Below are positions 23,495 through 32,358 of a DNA stretch of 43,876 bases, one piece after another. The translations under genes and the position numbers were made by a program. Each line of letters starts with the position of its first letter. Position 1 is the stretch's first letter. The notes under the pieces were generated by a model, which saw nothing but the letters and a program-made list of their open reading frames with translations, was not told the origin of the DNA and did no database searches. The stretch covers positions 1 to 43,876 of the forward strand of contig CANEXL010000005.1 of NCBI GenBank assembly GCA_947443745.1. The letters run 5' to 3'. Source of the DNA: Microbacteriaceae bacterium (lineage in GTDB: Bacteria > Actinomycetota > Actinomycetes > Actinomycetales > Microbacteriaceae).

Positions 23495-25093
23495 CTAGTG
23501 GAAGAAGTGACGCTCGTTGGCGAAGTACATTGTGACGCCTGCCTTTTGAGCAGCCGCAATCACTTCGTCATCGCGAACCGAACCACCGGGCTGAACGACC
23601 GCCTTGATGCCAGCGGCAAGGAGAACTTCGAGCCCATCGGCGAACGGGAAGAACGCGTCAGAGGCGGCAACCGAACCCGCGGCACGCGACGCGGCGCGCT
23701 GCACAGCCAGCTGGCACGAGTCAACGCGGTTCACTTGCCCCATGCCCACACCAACGGAGGCTCCGTTGTGCGCGAGAAGAATGGCATTGGATTTCACCGA
23801 ACGACAGGCCTTCCACGCAAATTCGAGATCGACACGAGTCTCTGCATCAGCGGGCTCGCCCGAGACCAGTTCCCACTGATCAAAGAGAGCACCGACGGTG
23901 GCGTTGGAGTCAAAGAGGTCGGCATCCTGCATCAAGAAACCTCCCGAAATCTGTCGAACCTCGCAGTCCTCCCGCCCAAAGTTATCCGGAAGTTGAAGGA
24001 GGCGGAGGTTCTTCTTTGTTTTAAGAAGTGCCAACGCCGCGGGCTCGAACCCGGGAGCCACGAGAACCTCGGTGAAGATTTCGGTCACCTGCTCGGCCAT
24101 CTTGAGAGTGACAATCCGGTTGGCAGCGATGACGCCGCCAAAGGCTGAAACGGGGTCACACTCGTGGGCCTGACGGTGAGCGGAGGCAATCTGGTCAACG
24201 GCCTTGTCACGCCCGACGGCAATGCCGCAGGGGTTGGAGTGTTTGACGACGGCAACCGCCGGGTTGATGAAGTCGTAGGCGGCGCGCACGGCGGCGTCTG
24301 CATCCACAAAATTGTTATACGACATTTCTTTGCCGCCCAGAAGAGTAGATTGCGCGATACCGCGCCCGCCCTGTTCGAGGTACAGAGCCGCCTCTTGGTG
24401 CGAATTTTCGCCATACCGCAGCACGGATGCCCGCTCGGCACTAATGGTGAAGCTCTGCGGAAACTTCTGCTCGCGCACAAACCACGCGGCCACAGCCGAA
24501 TCGTAGGCGGCGGTGTGGGCGAACGCTTCGGCAGCGAGCGAACCGCGTTGGGCCAGGTTTGTGCCGCCCGCGACGACGGCCGCGCGCAACTCCTCGTACC
24601 GCGAAGGAGAGACAACGATGGCAACGTTGGCGTGGTTCTTGGCTGCCGCACGAACGAGTGCTGGCCCACCGATGTCGATTTGCTCGATGATGTCGGCATC
24701 CGGGGCGCCCGAAGCTACTGTTTCCCTGAACGGGTACAGGTTGACCACAACGAGTTCGAAGGGAGAAATACCCAGCTCTTGCAGTTGCAGGTCATGCGAG
24801 GCGAGGCGAAGGTCTGCCAAGATTCCCGCGTGCACGCCGGGGTGCAACGTCTTTACCCGGCCATCAAGCGACTCGGGAAACCCGGTGACGGAACTCACGT
24901 CGGTCACGGCAAAGCCGGCGTCCCGAATAGTCGACGCCGTCGAACCCGTGGAGACCAGCTCGATGCCGGCCTCACTCAGGGTCTCGGCAAGTTCAATGAG
25001 CCCCGTCTTGTCACTTACGGAGATGAGCGCGCGGCGAATAGTGACGACGTCACGCGAGATGTAGAGGCTGGGATCGTGGCTGGGACCGCTCAT
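23495..25093 (-). CDS. purH: Bifunctional AICAR formyltransferase / IMP cyclohydrolase PurH
   Basis: Last two steps of IMP synthesis. 532 residues: N-terminal IMP cyclohydrolase domain ([42 protein letters not shown]) to about 200, then the AICAR transformylase domain with [13 protein letters not shown] (catalytic Lys-His region) near 285 and [12 protein letters not shown] and GSVRDDEVI near the C-terminus. The ATG overlaps the purN stop by four bases (ATGA). Consumes 10-formyl-THF made by GlyA/FolD, also in this window. Confidence 0.97.
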   Translation of the reverse strand: MSGPSHDPSLYISRDVVTIRRALISVSDKTGLIELAETLSEAGIELVSTGSTASTIRDAGFAVTDVSSVTGFPESLDGRVKTLHPGVHAGILADLRLASHDLQLQELGISPFELVVVNLYPFRETVASGAPDADIIEQIDIGGPALVRAAAKNHANVAIVVSPSRYEELRAAVVAGGTNLAQRGSLAAEAFAHTAAYDSAVAAWFVREQKFPQSFTISAERASVLRYGENSHQEAALYLEQGGRGIAQSTLLGGKEMSYNNFVDADAAVRAAYDFINPAVAVVKHSNPCGIAVGRDKAVDQIASAHRQAHECDPVSAFGGVIAANRIVTLKMAEQVTEIFTEVLVAPGFEPAALALLKTKKNLRLLQLPDNFGREDCEVRQISGGFLMQDADLFDSNATVGALFDQWELVSGEPADAETRVDLEFAWKACRSVKSNAILLAHNGASVGVGMGQVNRVDSCQLAVQRAASRAAGSVAASDAFFPFADGLEVLLAAGIKAVVQPGGSVRDDEVIAAAQKAGVTMYFANERHFFH

Positions 25094-25683
25094 GAACGGG
25101 CAAGCTCCTTGAGATTGATGTGGGCGAGGGCGATATCGCGAACGGTCTGCACGAGAAGTGCCCGTTCGACAATTTTGATGCGTTCGTGCAGCGTGGCCTC
25201 GGTGTCTCCGGGCTCAACAGCAACGACGGTTTGGGTGATGACGGGACCCGTGTCGATACCTTCGTCGACAATGTGCATGGTGGCACCGGTTTCGGTCACC
25301 CCTGCGGCAAGGGCCTCGCGCACGGCGTGAGCGCCAGGAAAAAGGGGCAATAGCGCCGGATGAACATTGATCAGATTGGGAGACAACGCCCGCACCGCAT
25401 TGGCAGGCAGGATGCGCATGAACCCCGCACACACGACGAGATCTGGCGTCCAGCCCTGAATATTCGTGACGAGTTCTGTGCCCCACGCCTCGCGGGAGTC
25501 AAAGGAGCCGGGGGGAACCACGAAGGTCGGAACACCAAACTCTTCGGCGTGAGCGAGACCGTCGGCGTCATTGTCGGAACCCACAGCCACGATGCGTGCG
25601 GGGAAGGCAACATCGGCGGCAGCTTCCAGCAGCGCGCGCACATTTGAGCCCGATCCGGAGATCAAGACGACGATTTTCAGCAC
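25090..25683 (-). CDS. purN: Phosphoribosylglycinamide formyltransferase PurN
   Basis: Formylates GAR using 10-formyl-THF. 197 residues: [16 protein letters not shown] at the N-terminus, [11 protein letters not shown] near 90, [17 protein letters not shown] near 108 containing the catalytic Asn-His, and Asp in [12 protein letters not shown] near 145. GTG start. It follows a PerM-like gene by 9 bp and overlaps purH, an order conserved in actinobacteria (I recall perM-purN-purH in Mycobacterium). Confidence 0.96.
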   Translation of the reverse strand: MLKIVVLISGSGSNVRALLEAAADVAFPARIVAVGSDNDADGLAHAEEFGVPTFVVPPGSFDSREAWGTELVTNIQGWTPDLVVCAGFMRILPANAVRALSPNLINVHPALLPLFPGAHAVREALAAGVTETGATMHIVDEGIDTGPVITQTVVAVEPGDTEATLHERIKIVERALLVQTVRDIALAHINLKELARS

Positions 25684-25692
25684 TGGTTCAGC

Positions 25693-26928
25693 TTATCGGC
25701 TCCCAGACGGCGAGCTTGAGGGTCGTCTCGGCACCAACATGCCAATCAGGGCGCCGATTGTCAGCTCCAAGGCGCCCCAACCGCCGACAAGGAACGGATT
25801 GGGGCCGACGTCGACGAGACGGCCAGGGCCGGCCGCGCCGCCCGACGCCCAGGCGAGAATCCCGAGCAGCATCCCCCCGATGAGCCCCATGCCGACCGCG
25901 GTGATGACCAGCCAACGGGTGTGCGGGAGGCCGCCCAACATCTGAACCAGTCGGGGACGCATAAAGATGGCGACAGCGACGGCAGCGAGAACGGGCACGG
26001 CCAAACCGATAAAACCATAGGTCAAGGTTCCGGCGGGAAGTGCTCCCAAAATAGGCAATGCGGGCACCGGGCCAAGCTGCGTTCCTAGCGGTGAAACAGA
26101 AGATCCCGTTCCGAGAGCAAAGCCAGGGCCAATCAACCACGAGACAACCCACGCCACAAAGTTCGGCATGAACGACAGCTGGGCCGCGGTCAGCACAAGC
26201 CCACCGCCACCACCACCTTGAAGCCCCTCATAGAGACGCACGATCGCGGGAAAGTTTGCAAAGACAAGGATGGAAAGCAGGAGCGCCGCTACGGCCACAA
26301 CGATGGCTACCGCCGCCGTTCCTCCCGCCGCCGCCGCACGGATAGCGCGACGAATGTGAGTGGGGAGCTCCCCCGCCCATCCGGCAACACTTTGTTGAAC
26401 GCGTTCGGCGCGGCCACCCGCATGCCCGATTTCACCGCGCGTGCCAATGAGAACTCCGGCAGCGAAGATGAGTGCCGGAAGAAAGAACGCCAGCCACAGG
26501 TTCGGCATGGCGTTGGGATGAACCGATGAGAGAGCAATCAGAATCGTCAGGCCGGCGAAGGTGGCGATACCGGCAGCGGGGCCAATAAAGCGTGCCCCCG
26601 ATTCCACTGATTTGCGGCCGAGGCGCACGCCCATGAGAACGGTGATGAACGCAAAACTGAGGGGTGCCAATGCCAGCACAAACGGAACCTCAGCTCCGGG
26701 CAATGCAATGGCCGCAACAAGTTTCGGATCAAGCGTGAGCCTCAGGTCAACGCCGTGCCCCAGCATCCAAATATCAGCGGATGCCCGCCAAAAGACATCC
26801 CAGCCGAGCCCCAGGTCCAGACGCGTGGCCCACATGATGCTCAGGGGAACCAATGAAATACCGACGCCAATGGCGACGGCCAGAAAAGCCTCGAGGGCGG
26901 CCAGAGCGGCGACAAGTGAGCGGTTCAT
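25693..26928 (-). CDS. perM: DUF6350 / PerM-like polytopic membrane protein
   Basis: 411 residues from MNRSLVAALAAL (26928), the first Met in front of a hydrophobic helix; the track start at 26985 adds a polar stretch with no support. About ten hydrophobic segments are visible, with a short Gly-rich stretch (LQGGGGGGLVLTAAQL) near the middle. Assignment rests mainly on position directly upstream of purN-purH, where actinobacteria carry PerM/DUF6350, a protein linked to cell division under stress in mycobacteria. Sequence similarity could not be tested here. Confidence 0.7.
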   Translation of the reverse strand: MNRSLVAALAALEAFLAVAIGVGISLVPLSIMWATRLDLGLGWDVFWRASADIWMLGHGVDLRLTLDPKLVAAIALPGAEVPFVLALAPLSFAFITVLMGVRLGRKSVESGARFIGPAAGIATFAGLTILIALSSVHPNAMPNLWLAFFLPALIFAAGVLIGTRGEIGHAGGRAERVQQSVAGWAGELPTHIRRAIRAAAAGGTAAVAIVVAVAALLLSILVFANFPAIVRLYEGLQGGGGGGLVLTAAQLSFMPNFVAWVVSWLIGPGFALGTGSSVSPLGTQLGPVPALPILGALPAGTLTYGFIGLAVPVLAAVAVAIFMRPRLVQMLGGLPHTRWLVITAVGMGLIGGMLLGILAWASGGAAGPGRLVDVGPNPFLVGGWGALELTIGALIGMLVPRRPSSSPSGSR

Positions 26929-26952
26929 TACGCACCCGAGCCTAGCGTTTGA

Positions 26953-26983
26953 GGTCGCGCCACCCGCGTAAGGCGGCGCGACC
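26953..26983. terminator. GC-rich hairpin between membrane-protein genes
   Basis: GGTCGCGCC (26953-26961) pairs with GGCGCGACC (26975-26983), a 9-bp perfect stem in the 83-bp gap between the gene at 27012 (ends there) and the PerM-like gene. No T-run is present, so it may be a weak terminator or attenuator. Confidence 0.5.
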
Positions 26984-27011
26984 ATTCACACATCCGTGAA
27001 CCGGCGGAGCA

Positions 27012-28382
27012 CTACTCCGTTGGTTTTTTGGGGGGTGTCTTTCGAGCAGGCGGTGTCTTTCGCGCAGGCGGCGTCGTTGCTTTTTTAGCCGGGGCCACAA
27101 CGGGCACCTCGGCCCACACCTCGACTGGCACCTCGACCCGCACCTCGGCTGGCACCTGGACAACGGAGCGCTGCAGAATCTCGTAGGCACCCAGGACGAT
27201 GACCCCGAGAACCGTGAATCCGACAACGGCTCCAACGTTGAGCGGATTCGCCCCAATGATTCCGAGCGCCATCAGAACGATAATGACGACGCGCGCTAGC
27301 ACCCGAAAGCGGTGCATCACAGGGCTGACGGCGTTGAAGGGAAGGTTGGTCTGCCCGAGGGATCCGCGAATCGCATCGATGTTCTTGTTGATGTTGGCAC
27401 GGAATTTACTGGCAAGCGAGGATTCACCGAATGCCCACCCAATAAACCCGACGACAACGGCAAGCGTGATGAGGGCGGCGACAATCTGCAAGACGTATGC
27501 GACGAGGGCCCCGTACACGACGGCCGCAGCGGCCGCGAAGGCCGGTTCGATACTCGCGGCAATCACAATGCCACCCGTGCCGAAACCAATCGCGAGAATA
27601 CCGAGCAAGACACCCAGGGCAATGCTGGTGCCCAATAACGCGCGTGGACGACGATTTGCGGCAAATATTCCGGCCGTGAGGAGCCCCAGGACGAGCCACG
27701 GTAGCCACAGGCCCACGCCGACGCCGACCTGATAAATCACGCGCGCGAGTGCCAATTCAGGAACTTTCGCAATCACAACGGAGGTATCAATTTCAGGGAT
27801 GGCGCTCGCGAACGAAACCCCCTGCTCGATGAGGGCTGCCTTGACATCCTGAATCAAGGGCTTCAACGGAAGGCTAATTGTGCCGTCATTTGCCAGCGTC
27901 AACATGGAGTTGGGATTCCCCTCCAATAGCGCCACAACCTGCGTCTGCGTCAGTGTCAGCGTTCGCGTCCACGCTTGCTGGAACGGATCGGAGGCGACAA
28001 CGTCGGCGACAACGTTATGGATTAACGAGGTGACTCCAGAGGCGACGGGGCCGGAGACCAGACCGAGTGCGTCTTTGGCAGCTTTGGGGAGGCCTAGTGC
28101 CTCGCCCAATCCGCTGAGAAGGGAGTCGGTGACCGCGGGAATATCAACCTGCTCGCTAATCAGGCCGGTCACCTCGGTGACAATCAGTTCCTGCACGGCA
28201 GGGTCTTTGATGAGCGGGCCGAGAGTATCGACGAATTGCTTGGTGTTGGTAATTTCAACGGTTGCCCAGTGGGCCACAATTGCGGTGGGAGCTAAGAGAA
28301 CCCCCAGGGTGATAAGCACGCCGGCAAGCCACGCCCGGGAGGCGTTTGTCGGTTTGCGCGCAGAAATTGTCGGTGTCGTCAT
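27012..28382 (-). CDS. Uncharacterised multi-pass membrane protein with Pro/Lys-rich tail
   Basis: 456 residues. One N-terminal helix (AWLAGVLITLGVLLAPTAIVAHW) is followed by a long, mostly polar extracytoplasmic region (~40-215, VEITNTKQFVDTLGPLIKDPAVQ), then about five helices (215-400) and a cytosolic tail. The tail has V-P-x-E-V repeats followed by KKATTPPARKTPPARKTPPKKPTE. The N-terminal domain resembles actinobacterial conserved membrane proteins of unknown function. ATG with AGGGGG upstream. It may be co-transcribed with PerM-like, purN and purH (83-bp gap containing a hairpin). Function unknown. Confidence 0.75.
   Translation of the reverse strand: MTTPTISARKPTNASRAWLAGVLITLGVLLAPTAIVAHWATVEITNTKQFVDTLGPLIKDPAVQELIVTEVTGLISEQVDIPAVTDSLLSGLGEALGLPKAAKDALGLVSGPVASGVTSLIHNVVADVVASDPFQQAWTRTLTLTQTQVVALLEGNPNSMLTLANDGTISLPLKPLIQDVKAALIEQGVSFASAIPEIDTSVVIAKVPELALARVIYQVGVGVGLWLPWLVLGLLTAGIFAANRRPRALLGTSIALGVLLGILAIGFGTGGIVIAASIEPAFAAAAAVVYGALVAYVLQIVAALITLAVVVGFIGWAFGESSLASKFRANINKNIDAIRGSLGQTNLPFNAVSPVMHRFRVLARVVIIVLMALGIIGANPLNVGAVVGFTVLGVIVLGAYEILQRSVVQVPAEVRVEVPVEVWAEVPVVAPAKKATTPPARKTPPARKTPPKKPTE
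27035..27070 (-). repeat. 18-bp tandem duplication in the tail of the membrane protein
   Basis: GTGTCTTTCGAGCAGGCG is followed immediately by a copy with one change (17 of 18). It encodes the doubled PPARKT unit. The neighbouring CACCTCG-type units at 27105-27155, encoding the V-P-x-E-V part, are more diverged repeats. Confidence 0.85.
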
Positions 28383-28542
28383 GAGTCGTTCCCCCTAGAA
28401 CTGATGTGATGCGATCGTGCACAGTCTGCCAGCACGGACTCCCGGAGCATCGACATTTCGCTCGCTAAACGCACAATATTTGTGACGAATGACAGATATT
28501 ACCCTGTCAATATGCCCAATTTAGTGGAAAACCCCTACAGCG
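28383..28542. promoter_or_regulatory. Divergent promoter region, membrane protein / response regulator
   Basis: This 160-bp AT-rich gap between two divergent genes must hold both promoters. The AT-rich part on the regulator side includes GACAGATATTACCCTGTC (28489-28506), an inverted repeat GACAG...CTGTC that could be an operator. I could not fix -35/-10 pairs. Confidence 0.4.
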
Positions 28543-29223
28543 ATGCAAAATAATAGGGATATGGGCGGTGCGAAAGAAATTCGAGTTGCAATTGTAGAAG
28601 ACCACGATTTGTATCGTGAGTTACTCACGACGAGTTTGGCTTCGACAGAGGGTATTTCTATCGTTGGCTCGTTCTCCGGGGTGACCGCCGCCAAGAACGG
28701 GCTCAAGCCAGGATCAGTGGACGTTGCCATCCTCGACATTGAACTGGGCGATGGCAACGGTGTCGCCTTGGGAATCACCCTGCGCCGCGCCGACCCCGAT
28801 CTCGGTATTGTCCTCCTCTCGGCCCGCAACATGGTGGAGCTTCTCCTGGGACTCCCCGAAGATGTCCGCAGCGGCTGGAGCTACCTCTCCAAGACGTCCG
28901 TGACATCCCTCGAAACCTTGGTCAACACGATTCGCGTGACCAACGACGGCGAAACCGTCATCGACCCCACCCTCGTTGCCCGCTCGTCAGCTCGCCGCGG
29001 AACGCCCGTGTCGACATTGACGAACCGCCAATTTGAGATCTTGCGCATGGTTGCCCGCGGACTGGCGAACCAGACCATTGCCGACGAACTCGGCATTGCC
29101 AACAATTCGGTCGTCAACCACCTCAGCGCCATCTACGCGTCGCTGAACATTCCCGAAGGTCAAAACGCCCGCGTCTCCGCCGTGTTGGAGTTCTTGAACG
29201 ACACGTCGCGACCGAGCTCCTGA
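28543..29223 (+). CDS. NarL/LuxR-family response regulator (orphan)
   Basis: 226 residues. Receiver domain: acidic pocket in IVEDHDLY, phosphoacceptor Asp in AILDIELGDGNG near residue 66, Lys in YLSKTS near 125. C-terminal HTH: LTNRQFEILRMVARGLANQTIADELGIANNSVVNHLSAIYASL, a clear LuxR-type DNA-binding domain. No histidine kinase gene is next to it. Start codon is uncertain: 28543 and 28561 (MGGAKEIRV) are both possible, and neither has a well-spaced ribosome site. The gene is followed by a strong terminator and is probably monocistronic. Confidence 0.88.
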   Translation: MQNNRDMGGAKEIRVAIVEDHDLYRELLTTSLASTEGISIVGSFSGVTAAKNGLKPGSVDVAILDIELGDGNGVALGITLRRADPDLGIVLLSARNMVELLLGLPEDVRSGWSYLSKTSVTSLETLVNTIRVTNDGETVIDPTLVARSSARRGTPVSTLTNRQFEILRMVARGLANQTIADELGIANNSVVNHLSAIYASLNIPEGQNARVSAVLEFLNDTSRPSS

Positions 29224-29250
29224 CGCGGCTCGCGCGTCCTACGGTTTAAC

Positions 29251-29289
29251 AAAAAAGCCGGCCCTCCATCAAGGAGAGCCGGCTTTTTT
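29251..29289. terminator. Bidirectional terminator between response regulator and sucD
   Basis: AAAAAAGCCGGC (29251-29262) pairs with GCCGGCTTTTTT (29278-29289), with CTCC/GGAG pairing in the loop. T-runs on both strands make it effective for both convergent genes. Confidence 0.95.
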
Positions 29290-29297
29290 GATACGTC

Positions 29298-30185
29298 CTA
29301 GAGGTTCGCGAGAATCTCACGCATGAGGCGAGCGGCCTCAGAGGGAGTCTTACCAACCTTGACACCGGCGGCCTCGAGGGCCTCCTGCTTTGCCTGTGCC
29401 GTTCCCGCGGAGCCAGAAACGATGGCGCCAGCGTGGCCCATTGTCTTGCCCTCGGGAGCGGTGAAGCCGGCAACATAACCCACAACGGGCTTCGTGACGT
29501 GGGCCTTGATGTAGTCGGCGGCGCGCTCTTCAGCGTCTCCCCCGATTTCACCAATCATGACGATTGCCTTGGTCTCGGGGTCGGCCTCGAAAGCAGCAAG
29601 CGCATCGATGTGCGTGGTACCCACGATGGGGTCACCACCAATTCCGATGGCGGTCGAGAAACCGAGATCGCGCAACTCGAACATCATCTGGTAGGTCAAG
29701 GTACCCGACTTGGAAACCAAGCCAATGGGGCCCTTGCCCGTGATGTTTGCGGGCGTGATTCCCACGAGGCATTCGCCGGGGGTGATGATGCCAGGGCAGT
29801 TGGGGCCAATCAGACGAGTCTTGTTGCCCTTCTCCTGCGCGTAGGCCCAGAACTCGGCGGAGTCTTGAACGGGGATGCCCTCGGTGATGATAACGAGAAG
29901 GGGAATCTCGGCGTCAATGGCTTCCATGACGGCATCCTTGGAGAAGGCCGGAGGAACGAAGGCAATCGAAACGTCGGCGCCCGTGGCAGCCATTGCTTCG
30001 GCTACCGTCGCGAAAACGGGAAGCTCAACATCACCGTGAGTAACCGTGGTGCCCGCCTTGCGAGCGTTGACACCGCCCACAACATTGGTGCCAGCGGCGA
30101 GCATGCGGCCGGTGTGCTTGGAACCCTCGCCACCGGTGATGCCCTGAACGATGACCTTGGAGTCTTTATTTACAAAGATCGACAT
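29298..30185 (-). CDS. sucD: Succinyl-CoA synthetase alpha subunit SucD
   Basis: 295 residues. N-terminal CoA-binding domain ([29 protein letters not shown]), then [13 protein letters not shown] and the phosphohistidine loop [15 protein letters not shown] near residue 240. Converts succinyl-CoA to succinate with NTP formation, as a heterodimer with SucC. AAGGAC lies 6 nt before the ATG, and the gene follows sucC by 29 bp. Confidence 0.97.
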   Translation of the reverse strand: MSIFVNKDSKVIVQGITGGEGSKHTGRMLAAGTNVVGGVNARKAGTTVTHGDVELPVFATVAEAMAATGADVSIAFVPPAFSKDAVMEAIDAEIPLLVIITEGIPVQDSAEFWAYAQEKGNKTRLIGPNCPGIITPGECLVGITPANITGKGPIGLVSKSGTLTYQMMFELRDLGFSTAIGIGGDPIVGTTHIDALAAFEADPETKAIVMIGEIGGDAEERAADYIKAHVTKPVVGYVAGFTAPEGKTMGHAGAIVSGSAGTAQAKQEALEAAGVKVGKTPSEAARLMREILANL

Positions 30186-30214
30186 ATTTTGTCCTTAGGT
30201 TTTTTCAGCGGCGC

Positions 30215-31378
30215 TTAGCGCGCAGCCAGCTCGGCGGCCTTGTCGGCACCCTCATCCATGCCACTGGCAATGGTGATGAGGGGGTGGTTGGCAGCAGCCA
30301 AGATGCGGCGGCCCTCTTCGACGTTGTTACCGTCGAGGCGAACGACCAGAGGCTTCGTTGCAGCCGAACCCAGCATTTCAAGGGCCTTGACAATACCGTT
30401 GGCAACGGCGTCACACGCGGTGATGCCCCCAAAGACGTTGACGAAAACGCTCTTTACCTGAGGGTCACCGAGAATAACATCGAGGCCGGCAGCCATGACC
30501 TCAGCGGATGCTCCGCCGCCAATGTCCAAGAAGTTTGCGGGGCGAACACCACCGTGGTTTTCGCCGGCGTAGGCCACAACATCCAACGTGCTCATCACAA
30601 GTCCGGCACCGTTACCGATGATTCCGACCTGACCGTCGAGCTTGACGTAGTTGAGGTTCGCAGCCTTGGCCTTTGCCTCGAGAGGATCTGCCGCGGCAGC
30701 GTCTTCGAGAGCAGCGTGGTGAGCGTGACGGAATTCGGCGTTCTCATCAAGCGAAACCTTGCCATCGAGCGCAACAATGTCGCCGGCGGCGGTCAGAACG
30801 AGAGGGTTGACCTCCACGAGCGTGGCGTCCTCACCCTTGTAGACCTCGTAGAGCTTGACGAAGACGGGAGCAACCTTGTCGACCAGTTCAGCGGGGAACT
30901 TGGCTTCGATGGCGATGCGCTTGGCTTCGGCAAGGTCGATTCCCTTGATGGGGTTGACCTCAATGCGAGCCAAAGCGTCGGGGCGCTCGACGGCGAGAAC
31001 TTCAATTTCTACGCCACCCTCGTAGCTGGCAAGACACAGGTACGAGCGGTTTGCGCGGTCAAGCAGAACGGAGAAGTAGAACTCCTCTTCAATCTGTGCA
31101 CCAGCGGCAACCATGACGCGCTTGACGATGTGGCCTTTGATGTCGAGTCCGAGAATTGCTTCGGCGGCAGCCTGCGCTTCATCGGCGTTCTTGGCAACCT
31201 TGACGCCGCCAGCCTTGCCGCGACCGCCAACCTTTACCTGAGCCTTGACGACAACAACGCCACCGATTTTCTCGGCGGCGGCGCGAGCCTCAGCAGGAGT
31301 GTCGGCAATGATGCCAGCGAGTACGGGAACGCCGTAGCTCTCGAATATGTCTCTAGCTTGGTATTCGTACAGATCCAC
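30215..31378 (-). CDS. sucC: Succinyl-CoA synthetase beta subunit SucC
   Basis: 387 residues from the GTG at 31378 ([19 protein letters not shown]), the family N-terminus; the track start at 31390 is a TTG four codons upstream. ATP-grasp domain with [16 protein letters not shown], then the C-terminal ligase domain with [17 protein letters not shown] and [14 protein letters not shown]. First gene of the sucCD operon. A palindromic site shared with icd lies about 65-80 bp upstream. Confidence 0.97.
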   Translation of the reverse strand: MDLYEYQARDIFESYGVPVLAGIIADTPAEARAAAEKIGGVVVVKAQVKVGGRGKAGGVKVAKNADEAQAAAEAILGLDIKGHIVKRVMVAAGAQIEEEFYFSVLLDRANRSYLCLASYEGGVEIEVLAVERPDALARIEVNPIKGIDLAEAKRIAIEAKFPAELVDKVAPVFVKLYEVYKGEDATLVEVNPLVLTAAGDIVALDGKVSLDENAEFRHAHHAALEDAAAADPLEAKAKAANLNYVKLDGQVGIIGNGAGLVMSTLDVVAYAGENHGGVRPANFLDIGGGASAEVMAAGLDVILGDPQVKSVFVNVFGGITACDAVANGIVKALEMLGSAATKPLVVRLDGNNVEEGRRILAAANHPLITIASGMDEGADKAAELAAR

Positions 31379-31441
31379 GTGATTTCCCAATCAGCATTCA
31401 GCGATAAGAGAGTCGAACGGTCTCGCGCTACAGCGCAAAAG

Positions 31442-31459
31442 TACCTTGACGTCAAGATA
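31442..31459 (-). promoter_or_regulatory. Palindromic site upstream of sucC (CTTGACGTCAAG)
   Basis: TACCTTGACGTCAAGATA has a perfect 12-bp core palindrome (31445-31456) and matches the icd site. On the sucC strand its TTGACG is followed by 17 nt and TGTAGC, so the palindrome may overlap the -35 element and act as an operator. The word ACTTTACCGG, also found upstream of icd, lies at 31475-31484. Confidence 0.55.
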
Positions 31460-31553
31460 ATTTGACCGAGTACGACTTTACCGGTTTTTTGGGCGGCGGG
31501 GGTGCCGATGCCTTTCGCCGGTTGGCGCACAAGAGCGACACTAAAACGTAAAC

Positions 31554-31572
31554 AAAGCTTTGCCTTACCTTG
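31554..31572 (-). promoter_or_regulatory. Possible DtxR/IdeR-like iron box upstream of VIT1-family gene
   Basis: The reverse strand reads CAAGGTAAGGCAAAGCTTT, 12 of 19 positions matching the mycobacterial iron box (TTAGGTTAGGCTAACCTAA as I recall it). It lies 37 bp before the transporter's ATG. The match is modest; the biological fit with a metal transporter is the main reason to list it. Confidence 0.25.
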
Positions 31573-31608
31573 GTGGCGAAACATCGACCTGTCTGGTTGA
31601 GTAAAAAC

Positions 31609-32316
31609 ATGACTGAACATGGTTTTGAGCCCCACGAGGCTGCCTTTGCTTCAAAACTGAATTGGCTCCGGGCCGGAGTGCTCGGCGCTAACGACGGCAT
31701 CGTCTCCGTTGCCGCCCTCGTTGTTGGTGTGGCAGCTGCGACATCCGACGCTGGCGTCATCCTGCTCACGGCAACCGCTGCCCTCGTCGCCGGCGCGATT
31801 TCGATGGCTCTCGGGGAATATGTCTCGGTCAGCAGCCAACGCGACAGCGAAATTGCCCTGATTGCCAAGGAACGCCAGGAACTCGCCGACGAGCCCGAGG
31901 CCGAACTTCTTGAGCTTGCCGAGATCTACCAAGCCAAGGGCCTTTCGGCCGAGACGGCGCACACGGTTGCGCTCGAGCTGACCGCTCACGATGCTCTTCG
32001 CGCGCACCTCGAGGCCGAACTGAACATCAGCGGCGAGCACCTCACCAATCCTTTGCACGCGGCCATGTCCTCTGCCATTGCCTTCGTCGTGGGAGCCGCG
32101 CTTCCACTGGTCACCGTGTTGTTGGCCCCGGTCGAGTGGCGCATTGGCGCAACTTTCATCTCCGTCATTGTGGCGCTCGCCCTCACCGGTGGACTCGGTG
32201 CGTACATCGGCGGAAGCCCGATGCCGCGCTCCATCTTGCGGGTCACCATCGGCGGCGCTGCGGCGCTTATCGTCACCTTCGCCATCGGAAAGCTCATTGG
32301 CGGGGTCGCGCTCTAA
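31609..32316 (+). CDS. VIT1/CCC1-family Fe/Mn transporter
   Basis: 235 residues from MTEHGFEPHEAAF; the longer track ORF (31570) has no family support. The first helix segment LRAGVLGANDGIVSVAALVVG is diagnostic of the VIT1/CCC1 family. A polar, Glu-rich cytosolic stretch (ERQELADEPEAELLELAEIYQAKG) follows, then three C-terminal helices (IAFVVGAALPLVTVLL, FISVIVALALTGGLGAYIGG, IGGAAALIVTFAIGKLIGG). Family members remove Fe2+ or Mn2+ from the cytosol. Divergent from sucC. Confidence 0.9.
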   Translation: MTEHGFEPHEAAFASKLNWLRAGVLGANDGIVSVAALVVGVAAATSDAGVILLTATAALVAGAISMALGEYVSVSSQRDSEIALIAKERQELADEPEAELLELAEIYQAKGLSAETAHTVALELTAHDALRAHLEAELNISGEHLTNPLHAAMSSAIAFVVGAALPLVTVLLAPVEWRIGATFISVIVALALTGGLGAYIGGSPMPRSILRVTIGGAAALIVTFAIGKLIGGVAL

Positions 32317-32358
32317 CCGACCAGCGCGCGCCAACCAGCGCTCGACGGCGTCAACATG

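Noticed and set aside
24036-24062. tRNA T-arm-like sequence (GGGTTCGAGCCC on the minus strand)
   Set aside because: It lies within purH coding sequence, and no acceptor, D or anticodon arms fit around it.
30284-31465. 393-codon plus-strand ORF opposite sucC
   Set aside because: Antisense shadow of a conserved gene, no start signal or family motif. The same holds for 37730-38929 opposite guaA and 42389-43417 opposite guaB3.
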